Of a stretch of DNA of 64,000 nt, positions 22,472-33,120 are shown in pieces. Both the position numbers and the translations under genes were made by a program. The stretch spans positions 124,001 through 188,000 of the forward strand of contig WHUZ01000002.1 of assembly GCA_015179045.1 (NCBI GenBank), given 5' to 3'. Below the pieces are notes generated by a model. The model made no database searches. It was not told where the DNA came from and saw only the letters and a list, made by a program, of their open reading frames with translations. Within the stretch, counting starts at the first letter, position 1, and the number at the start of each line of letters is the position of its first letter. Source of the stretch: Kalaharituber pfeilii. Lineage: Eukaryota > Ascomycota > Pezizomycetes > Pezizales > Pezizaceae.

Positions 22472-23503
22472 GCCTACATCAACTACATAATAGCTATATT
22501 TGTTTAATAATACTAGTGGCAGAATAGAATACACATCAGGTTCTGTATATGGGATATTCAAAGATATACAGTAGAGTTATAGGGCTACTCATGAGTACTT
22601 AGGTAAGTGACAGCATGGAGATATAATGAAGGTGTGAATGATGCATATACAATCTCGTAAGCATGAATATATAAGATGGGAAAGTTTTAAGTATTGCCAT
22701 CTTCAGCACTTTATATGTGAACTGATGTAGAGTTCTCTCGCTGCCATATCACCTCTTCTGTCCAAATCTGGTTCTTTGTTCGACGTGGTTTTGCCCCTCG
22801 ATACGTAGATATCAAACAAACTTCCAGGCCTGTTTTGGGCATCTCGTTCTGACTTATAGCACATAGATCCTTCCACGTGTATAGCAGTTGATTCGTGCAC
22901 ATCTCATCAAGATTAGGAGAAGGAATGAAAGAAGAAGAGAATGGAAGGGACGAAACGATTGAGAAGGGGATTAGGAGAGGAAGAGTCGAACAGGGTGAGC
23001 GGTCTCTTTTTTTATATATATATATCTTCGGGATGACTCCGAATAGGTAGTTCCTTGTACGGTAAGCAGATCGCCAGTGGCGTGCGCTAATATGCAGGGT
23101 TTTCAAGGATTACGATTCAGAGGTACCTAGGCTAAGATATTATGTACTCGAGTACAATACCTGAACAACTAAATAGGTGCAGTGGAAGATACATGGGACC
23201 TTGATGCAACAAGAATAACATCCTGCGTAGCTTGCGTATCCTCAAGCTCAACTACACCTAAGGAGCCTTCCATATGGCACTTTCTAGTATTTCTTGCAGC
23301 AGCTGTTCATTCAGCCAACTCAGCAGAAGTCATAGCATGCGCTTTAGCTTTTCCCTTGGTCTTTTTCTGACGAAATTAATTTAAAGCTAGTGTACAAATT
23401 GCTGGATAATTGGCTGAGTACCATGACTAGCAGGTGTGCTAGTAAACATTTGTTGCATGTGGCTGGTATGAGTATGCTCCAAACATGCAAAAATCTTTGC
23501 CTG
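22472..23503. other. No gene; segment repeated in inverse at 26.85-26.92 kb
   Basis: The only notable content is about 23036-23106 (TAGTTCCTTGTACGGTAAGC ... ATGCAGGGTTTTCAAGG), which recurs in inverse orientation at about 26850-26915, outside the large foldback. No open frame is convincing. Confidence 0.4.
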
Positions 23504-23510
23504 CTCACCA

Positions 23511-23567
23511 TTTTTTTTTTTTCATATTATTGATCGCTTGCTGCCCATGGGGCTATGGCGATGGCTT
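23511..23567 (-). mobile_element. Micro LINE insertion, tail A
   Basis: Poly(T), then the complement of the whole tail A hairpin (inner stem GCCC-CAT-GGGC, outer stem ATCGC/GCGAT). It is flanked by CTCACCA at 23504-23510 and 23568-23574. Confidence 0.7.
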
Positions 23568-23651
23568 CTCACCAGTAAGGGTGCCATATAACTGTTCTTG
23601 GTCATATAATGATCGTAGAAGGAGATGTCAGCCTTGATTAGTATATTGGTC

Positions 23652-24250
23652 TTTTTTTTTTTTTTTTTTTAATCAATACTCGCGTGCCGCCCTATGGGCT
23701 ATGGCGAGGTTCTTTATTAAAGTAAAGAAAAAATAAAATGTAGCTACATGAAACCCACGACTCTCACTGGTATTATGGGTGGATGATCCAAGCCGATGCA
23801 GGGGGACGTCCTTTGCCTATTTCCGTCCTCTGTCTGACTCGTACCGGCAGGCTCTCAACAATCTTCCTCCTAGTTCTCACCCGGTCTACTTCCGTTGTGT
23901 CCTCCAGGTATACAACTACCGAACTTGTCTTTTTCCCTTCCTCCCTCAGTATCGTCTTGTTCCTCAGCCATCTGATCCCCGTAGTTGGCACCACATGTAC
24001 TTAGCCGTTTATTTTTTCTTTCTTTTAATTTTCATAAAACACCTCGCCATAGCCCATAGAGCGGCATGCGAGTAATGATAAAAAAAAAAAAAAAAAAAAA
24101 AAAAAAAGATCCCCGTAATCTTTCCTATGTCTTTATTGTCTGCTTCCATCCATCTCCGGACATTCCCGAGGTCCTTCTTCAGAGCTATCCCACGTACTAC
24201 GATGCCTTCTTTGGGAGTGGTGGTACCGGGGTTGGAAGGGTGTGTCGGGG
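23652..24250 (-). mobile_element. ORF1-only LINE copy with tail A, interrupted by another LINE tail
   Basis: It is flanked by AGTATATTGGTC at 23640-23651 and 24251-24262. On the minus strand it encodes part of a LINE ORF1 (KEGIVVRGIALKKDLGNVRR, then EEGKKTSSVVVYLED), homologous to the protein at 49957-50898. It then goes directly to a short 3' UTR and the tail A hairpin; no ORF2 is present. A plus-strand LINE tail at 23984-24107 has split it. Remove that insert and one TSD copy and the ORF1 segments adjoin. Confidence 0.8.
23984..24107 (+). mobile_element. LINE tail A insertion nested in another LINE copy
   Basis: The 124-bp insert is flanked by GATCCCCGTA at 23974-23983 and 24108-24117. It ends in tail A (inner stem GCCC-ATA-GAGC, one mismatch) and about 28 A. 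It lies in the opposite orientation to its host LINE copy. Confidence 0.85.
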
Positions 24251-24262
24251 AGTATATTGGTC

Positions 24263-24949
24263 TTGTGGCCGCTATTGAGGTATTGTAATAGGTAGATCTG
24301 TAGGTACTTCTCCGTCGGTCATTGTCTATTTTATGGGTGCTATTGGGCCTTTGATTTGCCAGCATGGATGGAGAAGCTAAAGAGGAATCGTTGATATTTA
24401 TAAACTACAACTATAAATCTAGTAACTAATGCATAGTCTTGAAAATAATATAATACATCATTAAAAGTATTCTGCTCTTTAGTAATTGGAGTACAGAAAT
24501 GAAGTACAGAAATATCATATCTATCACCCATATTGCCTATTTAGGTATAAAAGGATATGCATAGGGGATAGGTATTGCTAAGCAGAATAAGACCGAGATG
24601 ATAGGTAATGTTAAAGGTTAGGTAATGCTGAGTGAGAGTGGGCATGGTAAGCTATTGAATAAGTAGAAAATATATGCTAGAACAGTTTTCAAGAGCATTA
24701 AAGCTCTTCAGCCAAGTATTTACAAAATTGCGGTAACAGCTTTTTTTTTATTATTCGGCCATTTAGGACGCAGCAACAACACAAGTACATAATAAATGGT
24801 CTGTATTACTGGTAGACCTAATGGATGTATGGTCAACTTCGGAGGTAGTGGCAGCTGGCTTTGTTGAAAGACCACGCGTCCTGGCTATCAAGTGGTAATT
24901 GGTAAATGATACCGCGACAGCGGAGGCGAAAGAGAAAAGCTGTGAGTGG
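24263..24949. other. No gene recognised
   Basis: AT-rich sequence between LINE debris and the foldback. No supported feature. Confidence 0.4.
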
Positions 24950-26795
24950 GTACCAGTACCGTATGGGTAACGATGTGCACACCGGTAACGCTGGGCACCT
25001 TGGCGCCGGTTTTGCACCCTCCCCAACATCAAAATGTAAGGCATATCTCACAGAATATATTTCTAATATGTATGATGAATTAATTATAGACCATATTGAC
25101 TGCACTGATTCTGAATTTGAAGGGAAGAAAGTGAAAATTCTACTCCTACAGCATCTACAGTTGCCTCACCCCTCTACCTTATAAAATAACCTCCTCTGGC
25201 ACCTACCAGCAAATACCAACTCACTGCAACGCTCTACCTGCTCATGCAATAGTAGGAATGGTAGCAATGGTACTACCAGTGCTATATTACAATACATGAG
25301 TAGTAACAGCTTGAGATCTGTAACATAGCACTGTATGCTTCTGTAGCAAGAAATTGTGTATAACTAAGAAATTGAGCATTTTCCGGATATAACAACAAAA
25401 AATTCCTGTGAGTACAAATAGCTCTCAAGGGGGCTCAAATTGAAGCCAGAGCATGGTAGAATACATGGAATTATCTTCCGCATATTTATTGAGCTAATTT
25501 TTAGGAGTTGAGTAGTGACCTATTTGGTATATCCCAAATCCTATACTAGACATACTCTGAGCTGCCAAGTGTCCATGATCCTACCTAAAATCTTATTTAT
25601 CTTTACATATACTCTATTACCTATTCTGAGGAGCGTAGCTAGTTTGGTTGTGTTTGGCCACGTCATTGGGTCATCATGGCTATAGAGTAAGCAGCCTGCC
25701 TATGTTAGTTAGGTATGGCACACCGTAACTAGTTTTCAGCTACCCAAAACTATTACCCCATACTACCAGCTGTTATAAAATATCTTCTTCTATATGTCTT
25801 TATATTTGTAGCTTTAAAGAGTATCTACGTATCAGTTGTACTCTACAACAGTGCAGTACTAATATGTACCTACATAACTATTGATATGACAGCCCCACTC
25901 TAGATATTAATCTAGATATCTATAGTTTGTGCCGGTCTCGAGACTGTGTACAGCTCGTATAGCACTACATGATGATGATGATGATGATGCAATTATCACT
26001 GTTGTATACTGTATGTATATGATGCTGCATATCTTATATATCTGACATATGCGGGCTGCTCACTCTGCGGTCATAGTGACTCCTTGTCATCACCAAACTT
26101 GCTATACTTCCTCAGAATAGATAATAGAATATATGTCAAGATGAATAAGATCTCAGGCAGGATCATGGACACTTGGCAGCTCAGAGTATGTCTAGCAGGA
26201 TTTGGGATATACCAAATAGGTCACTACCCATCTCGTAAAAATTGGCTCAAGAAATATGCGGAAGATAATTCCATGTATTCTACCATGCTCTGGCTTCAAT
26301 TTGAGCCCCCTTGAGAGCTATTTGTACTCACAGGAATTTTTTGTTGTCATATCCGGAAAATGCTTAATTTCTTAGTTATGCACAATTTCTTGCTACAGAA
26401 GCATACAGTGCTATGTTACAGATCTCAAGCTGTTACTACTCATGTATTGTAATATAGCACTGGTAGTACCATTGCTACCATTCCTACTATTGCATGAGCA
26501 GGTAGAGCGTTGCAGTGAGTTGGTATTTGCTGGTAGGTGCCAGAGGAGGTTATTTTATAAGGTAGAGGGGTGAGGCAACTGTAGATGCTGTAGGAGTAGA
26601 ATTTTCACTTTCTTCCCTTCAAATTCAGAATCAGCGCAGTCAATATGGTCTATAATTAATTCATCATACATATTAGAAATATATTCTGTGAGATATGCCT
26701 TACATTTTGATGTTGGGGAGGGTGCATAACCGGTGCCAAGGTGCCCAGCGTTACCGGTGTGCACATCGTTACCCATACGGCACTGGTAGCAACCA
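24950..26795. repeat. Large foldback: arms of about 750 bp, loop of about 330 bp
   Basis: The left arm (about 24950-25710) and right arm (about 26040-26795) are inverted copies with scattered substitutions and small indels. Both arms encode the same open frame outward-in (MGNDVHTGNAGHL ... KKVKILLLQHLQLPHPSTL), at 24963-25184 (+) and 26555-26776 (-), with very few amino-acid changes over about 73 residues. The product is not recognised. The loop has a short GAT repeat (25972-25989). The structure resembles a foldback transposon or an inverted duplication of a transposon fragment. The ends are not sharply defined and no TSD was found. Confidence 0.8.
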
Positions 26796-27619
26796 TATCT
26801 TCGATATACATGAAGTTGTACTCTACTCGGGTACATGCGAGCTCACCACCCTTGAAAACTCTGCATATTAGCGCACGCCACTGGCGATCCGCTTACCGTA
26901 CAAGGAACTACCTGTCCCTGAGCGGACAGGTAGAAAGTACCTGTCCCGAGTCATCCCGATATATCTTTTTACTCGCATGCCGCCCTGTAGGGTGAGAGGT
27001 CAATTGAAAGAGGTTGAAGAAGATAATAGAAAATGCCGAAATTCTATGGGAGGAGTGGATATACCAGAGAAGAAAAGATCGGCATAAGGAACGAATGTGA
27101 GAGATGCAACTGTGTCTGGAGAATTCGTGTCGTTGCACAGACAGTTGAGCCTGGTGAGGAGGTGTTATCGAGGGGTGAGCAGAGCATGCAGGGCCCAGGA
27201 TGGGGAAGGCCCATTATTGAAGTGGCTTTATGAATGAGGAAGAGGACGCACTCGGGTGGAAAGAAAGAGAAGGGTTTCCCGATAAGAGAAGGCCTCAAGA
27301 GTTTCGGCGGGAGCTGGATTGATCCAATCAAAAGATGGTTGATGAATGTGAAGATCGAATCGCACCTGAAGGTCCATTGCTTATCTCTTTTCACAGTACT
27401 TACCTTCAAAAATAAAATAAAAAATAAAAGGAAATTCATGCACGAGGCCAACTTTAAAAATACAATTACAAGAAGAAGCACAGCAGACACCGGAAGAAGC
27501 AATGACCGACACCATTAATTCATGGACAAAGTATAATGAGCAACAAGAAGTCGACCAACAGCACAATAAAAATAAAAAAATAAAAAAATAAAAAAAATAA
27601 AAATAAAAACATAAGCTAA
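26796..27619. other. No gene; inverse repeat, tail A relic and A-rich runs
   Basis: 26850-26915 is the inverse partner of 23036-23106. At about 26966-26990 a decayed tail A (CTCGCATGCCGCCCTGTAGG) sits without poly(T). The rest, up to the deaminase gene, has A-rich AAATAAAA runs at about 27404-27430 and 27565-27610 and no convincing open frame. Confidence 0.45.
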
Positions 27620-29552
27620 TCAATCAGTGTCATCAAAGACTGCATTGTCCCCCGACTCGTCAGTCAGGCATTCCTTCATCGCAATATATTTTGGCGTCCT
27701 CAATTTAGCTGAATCGCTCCCGCGGCGATTCCTTGCCAAATGTATAATGGAGTCTAAACCAACCTGAACGCATTCCTCCACTCGCCGTATACAAGCCTGA
27801 GGGGCACCAGATGGTGCCCGCCAGGTTGATGGCACCTTCCTATCCCACCCAGATGTTAGGTAAACGGGACGAGTATAGTGTTCAGAGTCATTGAAATTTA
27901 GCGCTAAAAGGAATTCATGGCAGAGGAGACAGCTTTGTTTAGAGACCCCAATTTTAATATGAGGTGTATTAGTAAAGTTCTTGTCCACGAGTAGAGATCG
28001 GATATGCATAGCTACACTGCATTCACAGTGGACTGACTCCTCGAGTGTAGATATGGAGTTATAAGGAGGCTCTACTTCGGGCAATCCATTGAATGTAGGA
28101 AATTGAGCCCGGAGGGCTGAGCGGGTGATTGGAACCCCGTCGCATGGCTTCTGCGAGTTTCTCTGCGTGTATAGGTTCACAATCGTGAGATAATCCGTTG
28201 GCACTCTCGCAGGAATTGGCTGAGGAATATCTGGCACCTGTAGATTCGGCGTTAGCACGTTATTGAGGTTAAATGCTTGGGAGAAAGCTACCTCTTCCAT
28301 TGTGAAGACCTTACGCTGGTATTGCACATGTGGTGTTTTGTCGGGTCCCCACAATGAAATCAGAGCGACACTTGTAAAGTAATCTCCGAACTTGTTGATT
28401 CGCCGCTGTAGAGTCTGGTCCATACATTGCCCTCCTGGCCCATGGCAAAGTGCATCGCCCTTAGAAAACCTATCAGAAAATAGCCACCTTACTCTGCTAA
28501 AGTATTGCACTAATCTGATTAATATCATTACTCGCATGCCGCCCTATGGGCTATGGCGAGGTACTAATCTGAGTGCTAGGTATACCGTGCGTGATTATGA
28601 TTGGCACTTACAATGCTTGATGCAAGTAGGAAAGAAGAACAATTTCCCAGGGTCGTTCTCCATTGTAGAGGGATCGAATACTAATATTTTTTGAAGAAAT
28701 TTCCAAACTGTTACGGAGGTGGTAAACGCAGAAAGTTACCGTCCGCCAGGTCAAAAAGACACTTGACTAGCGATACTCGCTAGTTCTCTGCGTAGCTCAT
28801 ATAGTACTCATTATGCGACTGCGGCGCCTTTCCGGCTGTCGCATGTCGCTTACGTCGCATATGCGCATTTCGTATGCGCTTGCATTTTTCGCTTTTCACG
28901 CGCTCAACCGGCCGCCCACACTACGGTCGCGGTGAACCCGTAACACAAACGTTATCAGGAAATGACTTCAGTCCTTTGATTTTGCTCAACAAATCATCGA
29001 GAAACTTCGTTGCTTCAGGTGAATAGTCGAATGTTTCACAAACTTTCGCACGGAATTCATTGGAATCTAGTCCATCCCACCCGTTGCCCCTTAACTGTTG
29101 CTGCAGCTTTTTCAACCTCTACCACACCTTTTCTTTGCAGAAAGGCAAAACAAGTTGGAACAATTCTTCTGCCACTTTTGCCTTCGTATCTTTATCAGCC
29201 ACGTTTTAAATAAAAGATACTATTGAGTTAACATGCGCTTTCTCTATATCGGTGCATGGAGCATTCTTTGCATAATATAAAGCAGGGAATCCCTTGTCAC
29301 CAACGAAAAGGCCAACTGCAGCAACATCAGATCTCCGGCGGGCAACGAGCAGCAGTGAGATAGCATCCAGAAGAGTAAGGTGCTTTTCAACATCTTCAGG
29401 GACAGTCTCCTGCCCAAAGTATGTGTTGAGAGGTCTCAGGTTGTGGTGGTTAAGCTTCTGAATAGATTTGATAGTTGCAAGAGCGTGAAGATTGCAGGCG
29501 AAAGTAGACTTCTGATAGAGCTCTTCTGGAGTTCTACCAGCATTTTCGGTCA
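27620..29552 (-). pseudogene. OTT_1508-like deaminase gene, several in-frame stops
   Basis: Reading down the minus strand, a 115-residue N-terminal part begins at the ATG at 29552 (MTENAGRTPEELYQKS ... DAISLLLVARRRSDVAAVGL). The same frame continues through TAA and TAG stops near 29209 and 29119 (KEKVW-stop-RLKKLQQQL), further TAGs, and a KCLFDLADGNFLRLPPP segment near 28740. After an intron or frame change a 290-residue open part runs from about 28496 to the stop at 27620. It carries the zinc-deaminase signature VHCEC (H-x-E) and SKQSCLLC (C-x-x-C), as in fungal OTT_1508-like deaminases. The whole resembles one such protein of roughly 600 aa. At 28519-28562 a LINE tail sits in what looks like an intron. 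Family role is unproven; a defence or nucleic-acid-editing role has been proposed. Exact splice sites are unresolved. Confidence 0.6.
28519..28562 (-). mobile_element. Tail A micro-insertion without poly(A), in a probable intron
   Basis: The 44-bp insert holds the complete tail A hairpin (CTCGCC ... GCGAGTAATGAT on the minus strand), flanked by ACTAATCTGA at 28509-28518 and 28563-28572. The poly(A) has been lost or reduced to a few bases. It lies between a candidate donor (GTAAGT near 28604) and acceptor (TTTAGCAG near 28497) of the deaminase gene. Confidence 0.7.
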
Positions 29553-29915
29553 TTGTGACTAAGAGCCCAAGTGAACTAGTGATAAGAGGATTGATTAAAA
29601 GATTGAAATGTGGTGGCTTAGATGCCCTTAGTGTCAAGATGAGACTGACGGGAGGGAAGGACGAGGAGATATCGCGAGTATAAGTCTTTAAGGGGAATTG
29701 ACAGTAGGAGAACCTATGAGAATGAGAAATGGAATGTGAATAGTAGGAAAGGGGGATGAAGAGTGATGTAGATGGGAGGACGAGGGAGCAGGTGACGTAG
29801 AAGTTAGTTACGGGAAATGCCGGGTGAAGGAGGGAGTGGCAGGGGCGGTTAGGGAGTGTTTGCGTAGAACGAGTCGGAGGGGATGGCGAGTAGTTGATAT
29901 ATTTTAAGAAGGCGT

Positions 29916-30137
29916 AGAAGAGGGGAGCGGGGGGAGGGGGAGATATATAGTGGAGCCTCCCTGAGGCAGAAACCGGAAGGACCGTCCGGAGGTTTCTGGA
30001 ATCAGGTTCTAGAAGTAGATAGAAATTTCTTTGTTTGTTTAGCCTATCTCCGGGCTTCGATGGCTTGCCCAGGGACCCTGCCATGGCTTGGTGCTGCAAG
30101 CGGGGTTATGTGATGTAAAAAAAAAAAAAAAAAAAAT
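29916..30137 (+). mobile_element. SINE copy 1, 222 bp, tail B, 13-bp TSD
   Basis: It is flanked by TTTAAGAAGGCGT at 29903-29915 and 30138-30150. The body starts with a purine run (AGAAGAGGGG), contains a strong hairpin (arms CAGAAACC and GGTTTCTG, with GGAC/GTCC inside) and ends with the tail B core and poly(A). A second copy lies at 61978-62206. The last 75 nt resemble the 3' end of the ORF1-only LINE at 49.7-51.1 kb, so the SINE probably uses that LINE's machinery. I do not see a clear tRNA A box/B box pair. Confidence 0.85.
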
Positions 30138-30446
30138 TTAAGAAGGCGTGATATTGGAGTAGCCTCGTCCCCAGACGGGCTTTAGTCCTAGGGCACGTGA
30201 CACACTAGTAACTTGGTTAGTAAGCAACAATAAATTATTTTGAGCGAGAACCAAACCCACCTGGAGTATTTCCCTCCAGAATTATCGAACCCTGCAAAGT
30301 CGAACCAACCCCTGCAAATACTCTCGCCCTATCTACTATCGACTTGCCCGAATACGTTAGTGTAGTCTTTTTTCAATTCCGGTACCACGCATGGTGATTC
30401 TATTAGCCAATGTGGGTAGTATTTATACATGGTCAATAAGGTATAC

Positions 30447-31870
30447 ATTGAGAATCAAACTAATGCGGAGTGTGGGTGGTATCCGGAATCAGTTTCTCAT
30501 GGTGAAGCATATTATTTCCAAGAGTTTTATCATACTCCGGAGCTGAGTAGTTTTATACAACTATCTGGCAATAGCCTTGCCAAGTGGTATATGGTGGTGG
30601 AGTATAGCAGCACAACTTTCTACTGAGAGTTAAACTAATGCAGAGTGTAGCTGGCATCCGGAATGAGTTTCTTAGGGTGAAGCATATTATTTCCGAGAGT
30701 TTTATCATACTCCGGAGCTGAGTAGTTTTATACAACTATCTAGCAATAGCCTTGCCAAGTAGTATATGGTGGGAGAGTATAGCAGCACAACTTTCTACTG
30801 AGAGTCAAACTAATGCAGAGTATAGCTGCCGGTAGCATCCAGAATGAGTTCCTCATGGTGAAGCATATGATTTCCAAGAGTTTTATCATACTCCGGAGCT
30901 GAGTAGTTCTATACACCTATCTGGCAATGGCCTTGCCCAGTGGTATGTAGCGGTAGAGTATAGCAGTACAACTTTGGAGAGAGTCAAACTAATGCGGACG
31001 GAGTGTAGCTGGTGTTCGGAATGAGTTTCTCATGGTGAAGCATATTATTTCTGAGAGTTTTATTATACTCCGGAGCTGAGTAGTTCTATACAACTATCTG
31101 GCAATGGCTTTGCCCAATGGTATACTAGTGGCAGTGGAGTATAGCAGTACTACTTTCCATTGAGAGTCAAACTAATGTGGAGTGTAGCAGGCATCCGAAA
31201 TGAGTTTCTTATAATGAAAAATACCATTTCCGAGAGTTTTATCATACTCCGGAGCTGAGTAGTTCTATACAGCTATCTGGCAATGGCTTCGCCTAATAGT
31301 ATACTAGTGGCAGTGGAGTATAGCAGTACTACTTTCTACTGAGAGTCAAACTAATGCAGAGTGTAGCGGGCATCGGAAATGAGTTCCTTATAATGAGGAA
31401 TACTATTTCCCAGAGTTTTATCATACTCCGGAGCTGAGTAGTTCTATACAGCTATCTGACAATGGCTTCACCCAGTGGTATACTAGTGGCAGTGGAGTAT
31501 AGCAGTACTACTTTCCACTGAGAGTCAAACTAATGCGGAGTGTAGCTGGCGTCCAGAATGAGTTCCTTATGATGAAGAATACTATTTTTGAAATTTTTAC
31601 TATACTCCGGAGCTAAGTAGTTCTATATAACTACTTAGTAATGGCCTTACTAATAAGTATAATAGTATCGGAGTAGATGATAGTAGCACTGAGAATCAAA
31701 TTAGAGTAGAATATAGCTGGCATCCGGAATTAGTTTCTCATAATAGAAAATATCATTTCTGAAAGTTTTGATTATAATCCAGAGGTGAGTAGTATAAAAT
31801 ATGTATATGTGACAAGCAATATACGACAAGCTGGAATGGTGTCATAGTCACATAAATAAGTGCTATATAA
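30447..31870 (+). repeat. Tandem array, eight units of about 170-183 bp
   Basis: The word CAAACTAATGCRGAGTGT recurs at spacings of 175, 175, 179, 183, 179, 179 and 170 bp. Each unit also carries TCATACTCCGGAGCTGAGT and a TATAGCAG block. The unit length is not a multiple of three, so it does not encode a repeat protein. Divergence rises toward the right end. It looks like a local satellite. Confidence 0.9.
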
Positions 31871-31933
31871 GCATTGCTAGTCAAGTGTCTGTTTGACCTA
31901 GTGGATAGTAACTTTCTGCATTTTATTCTAAGA

Positions 31934-32206
31934 CTATTCTCGTAAACCTGCTAAAGAATACTCACAGTGCTCACGAGTAAATTTTTTTGCTGCACCCCAA
32001 AATAGCTCTATAAAATTCATTTCACAATGAAATCGAGGGTAAAATAAAACAATATGTCCCTGGACCTCAATCATTTCTTGTAACTTACCCTTTTTCTCTC
32101 TGAAATCTCGCTCATTTGCTAGTAAACGACGTGCACAGTAGATTGCGACCGTGTAAGCGACCGTCAGGGGCTGAAAAGTGCGATTGGTCACAGCAAATTG
32201 ACACAA
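31934..32206 (-). pseudogene. DDE transposase C-terminal fragment
   Basis: The frame encodes HIVLFYPRFHCEMNFIELFW, the hallmark around the third acidic catalytic residue of a fungal DDE transposase group (FxPKFHCELNFIExxWG). Only about 90 residues remain. Its upstream part overlaps a segment repeated at 6640-6770 in the TIR element. Immediately to the left (31875-31925) is a scrap similar to KCLFDLADGNFL of the deaminase gene. Confidence 0.6.
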
Positions 32207-32260
32207 ATGGTGCTGCTTACTACGTAATGCGGGCTGGCAATGTTACAACTTTACAACAAT

Positions 32261-32973
32261 ATGAGCTACGGTGCATTACATAATATTTATGCATTAGTCA
32301 GCCGTTCCAATACTTTTTGAACTCGAGTACAGTACGTGATTTGCTAAACGATATGCAGCACTGACTTTTCAGGGAGTGTACGGATACTTTTACCTAGGCA
32401 CTGTAATTACATGGCAAACACATCAATGGGAAGATGGCGGAATTCAACTCAATACTCTCATTTATGTCATAAGCGCTTACACGGGCTGTGGGCATAACCT
32501 AGATAATTCTTTAAATAGTTGTTTTACTAGTATTAAGCTCAACATCGACGTCGCAATGAATCTCACTCGAAGGGCCGCAAGAGTACCCGTTCGAGTCGGG
32601 TGTCTGTGATTTCTTATAAAAATAAGTATGCCACAAGTTTGAGCCTCACAAAGCATAGTTACATAAGCTTTTGCTACCTACTTACTTATGTAAGTCGCTG
32701 AACCAAAGTATGCATATGGCATGGCCTCGAAAATAATCATACGCAAGTACAACTCAACTCGCACCCCACCGCCTTTCAATCGCGGCCCCCCCCGCCCATA
32801 GCCGTACAAATAGTCCCTCCGACAGCCTCACTAGCAACCTCGCGACAGGCCCTCCGCGACCGTGCCTTTTCCTTGGTTTGTCGACTACTCCTGTGTGCAT
32901 TTTTTTGATTCGTTTCATTCCTCTATTATTTGCAATTTATACCTCTTGCATCTTTGTTACGAATAGCTGGTGA
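32261..32973. other. No gene; isolated tRNA T-arm look-alike
   Basis: At about 32590-32606 ACCCGTTCGAGTCGGGT has the form of a tRNA T arm, but no matching acceptor, D arm or anticodon arm was found around it. The rest shows nothing supported. Confidence 0.35.
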
Positions 32974-33107
32974 GCGCGTTGATAGAATTGCTAGGGGAGT
33001 AGGGGAGAAAAGAAGGGTCATGTGACGTAGAAAGTAGCTAGGTAGCACATCGCCATAGCCCGTGGGGCGGCAAGCGATTAATGATATTTAAAAAAAAAAA
33101 AAAAAAA
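32974..33107 (+). mobile_element. 5'-truncated LINE, tail A, 13-bp TSD
   Basis: The 134-bp insert is flanked by GAATAGCTGGTGA at 32961-32973 and 33108-33120. The tail hairpin has outer stem ATCGC/GCGAT and loop GTG. About 18 A follow. Confidence 0.9.
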
Positions 33108-33120
33108 GAATAGCTGGTGA

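Noticed and set aside
24009..24365. Frames containing runs of Phe or Lys
   Set aside because: They come from translated poly(T)/poly(A) LINE tails and are not genes. The same holds for similar frames at 33.8-34.2, 47.0-47.2, 49.7 and 53.75-54.0 kb.
30447..31870. Tandem array considered as CRISPR or repeat-protein gene
   Set aside because: Units are contiguous with no unique spacers, and their length is not a multiple of three; the genome is eukaryotic.
32585..32612. tRNA-like T arm
   Set aside because: The TTCGAGT loop and 5-bp stem are present, but no acceptor, D or anticodon arm could be paired around it.
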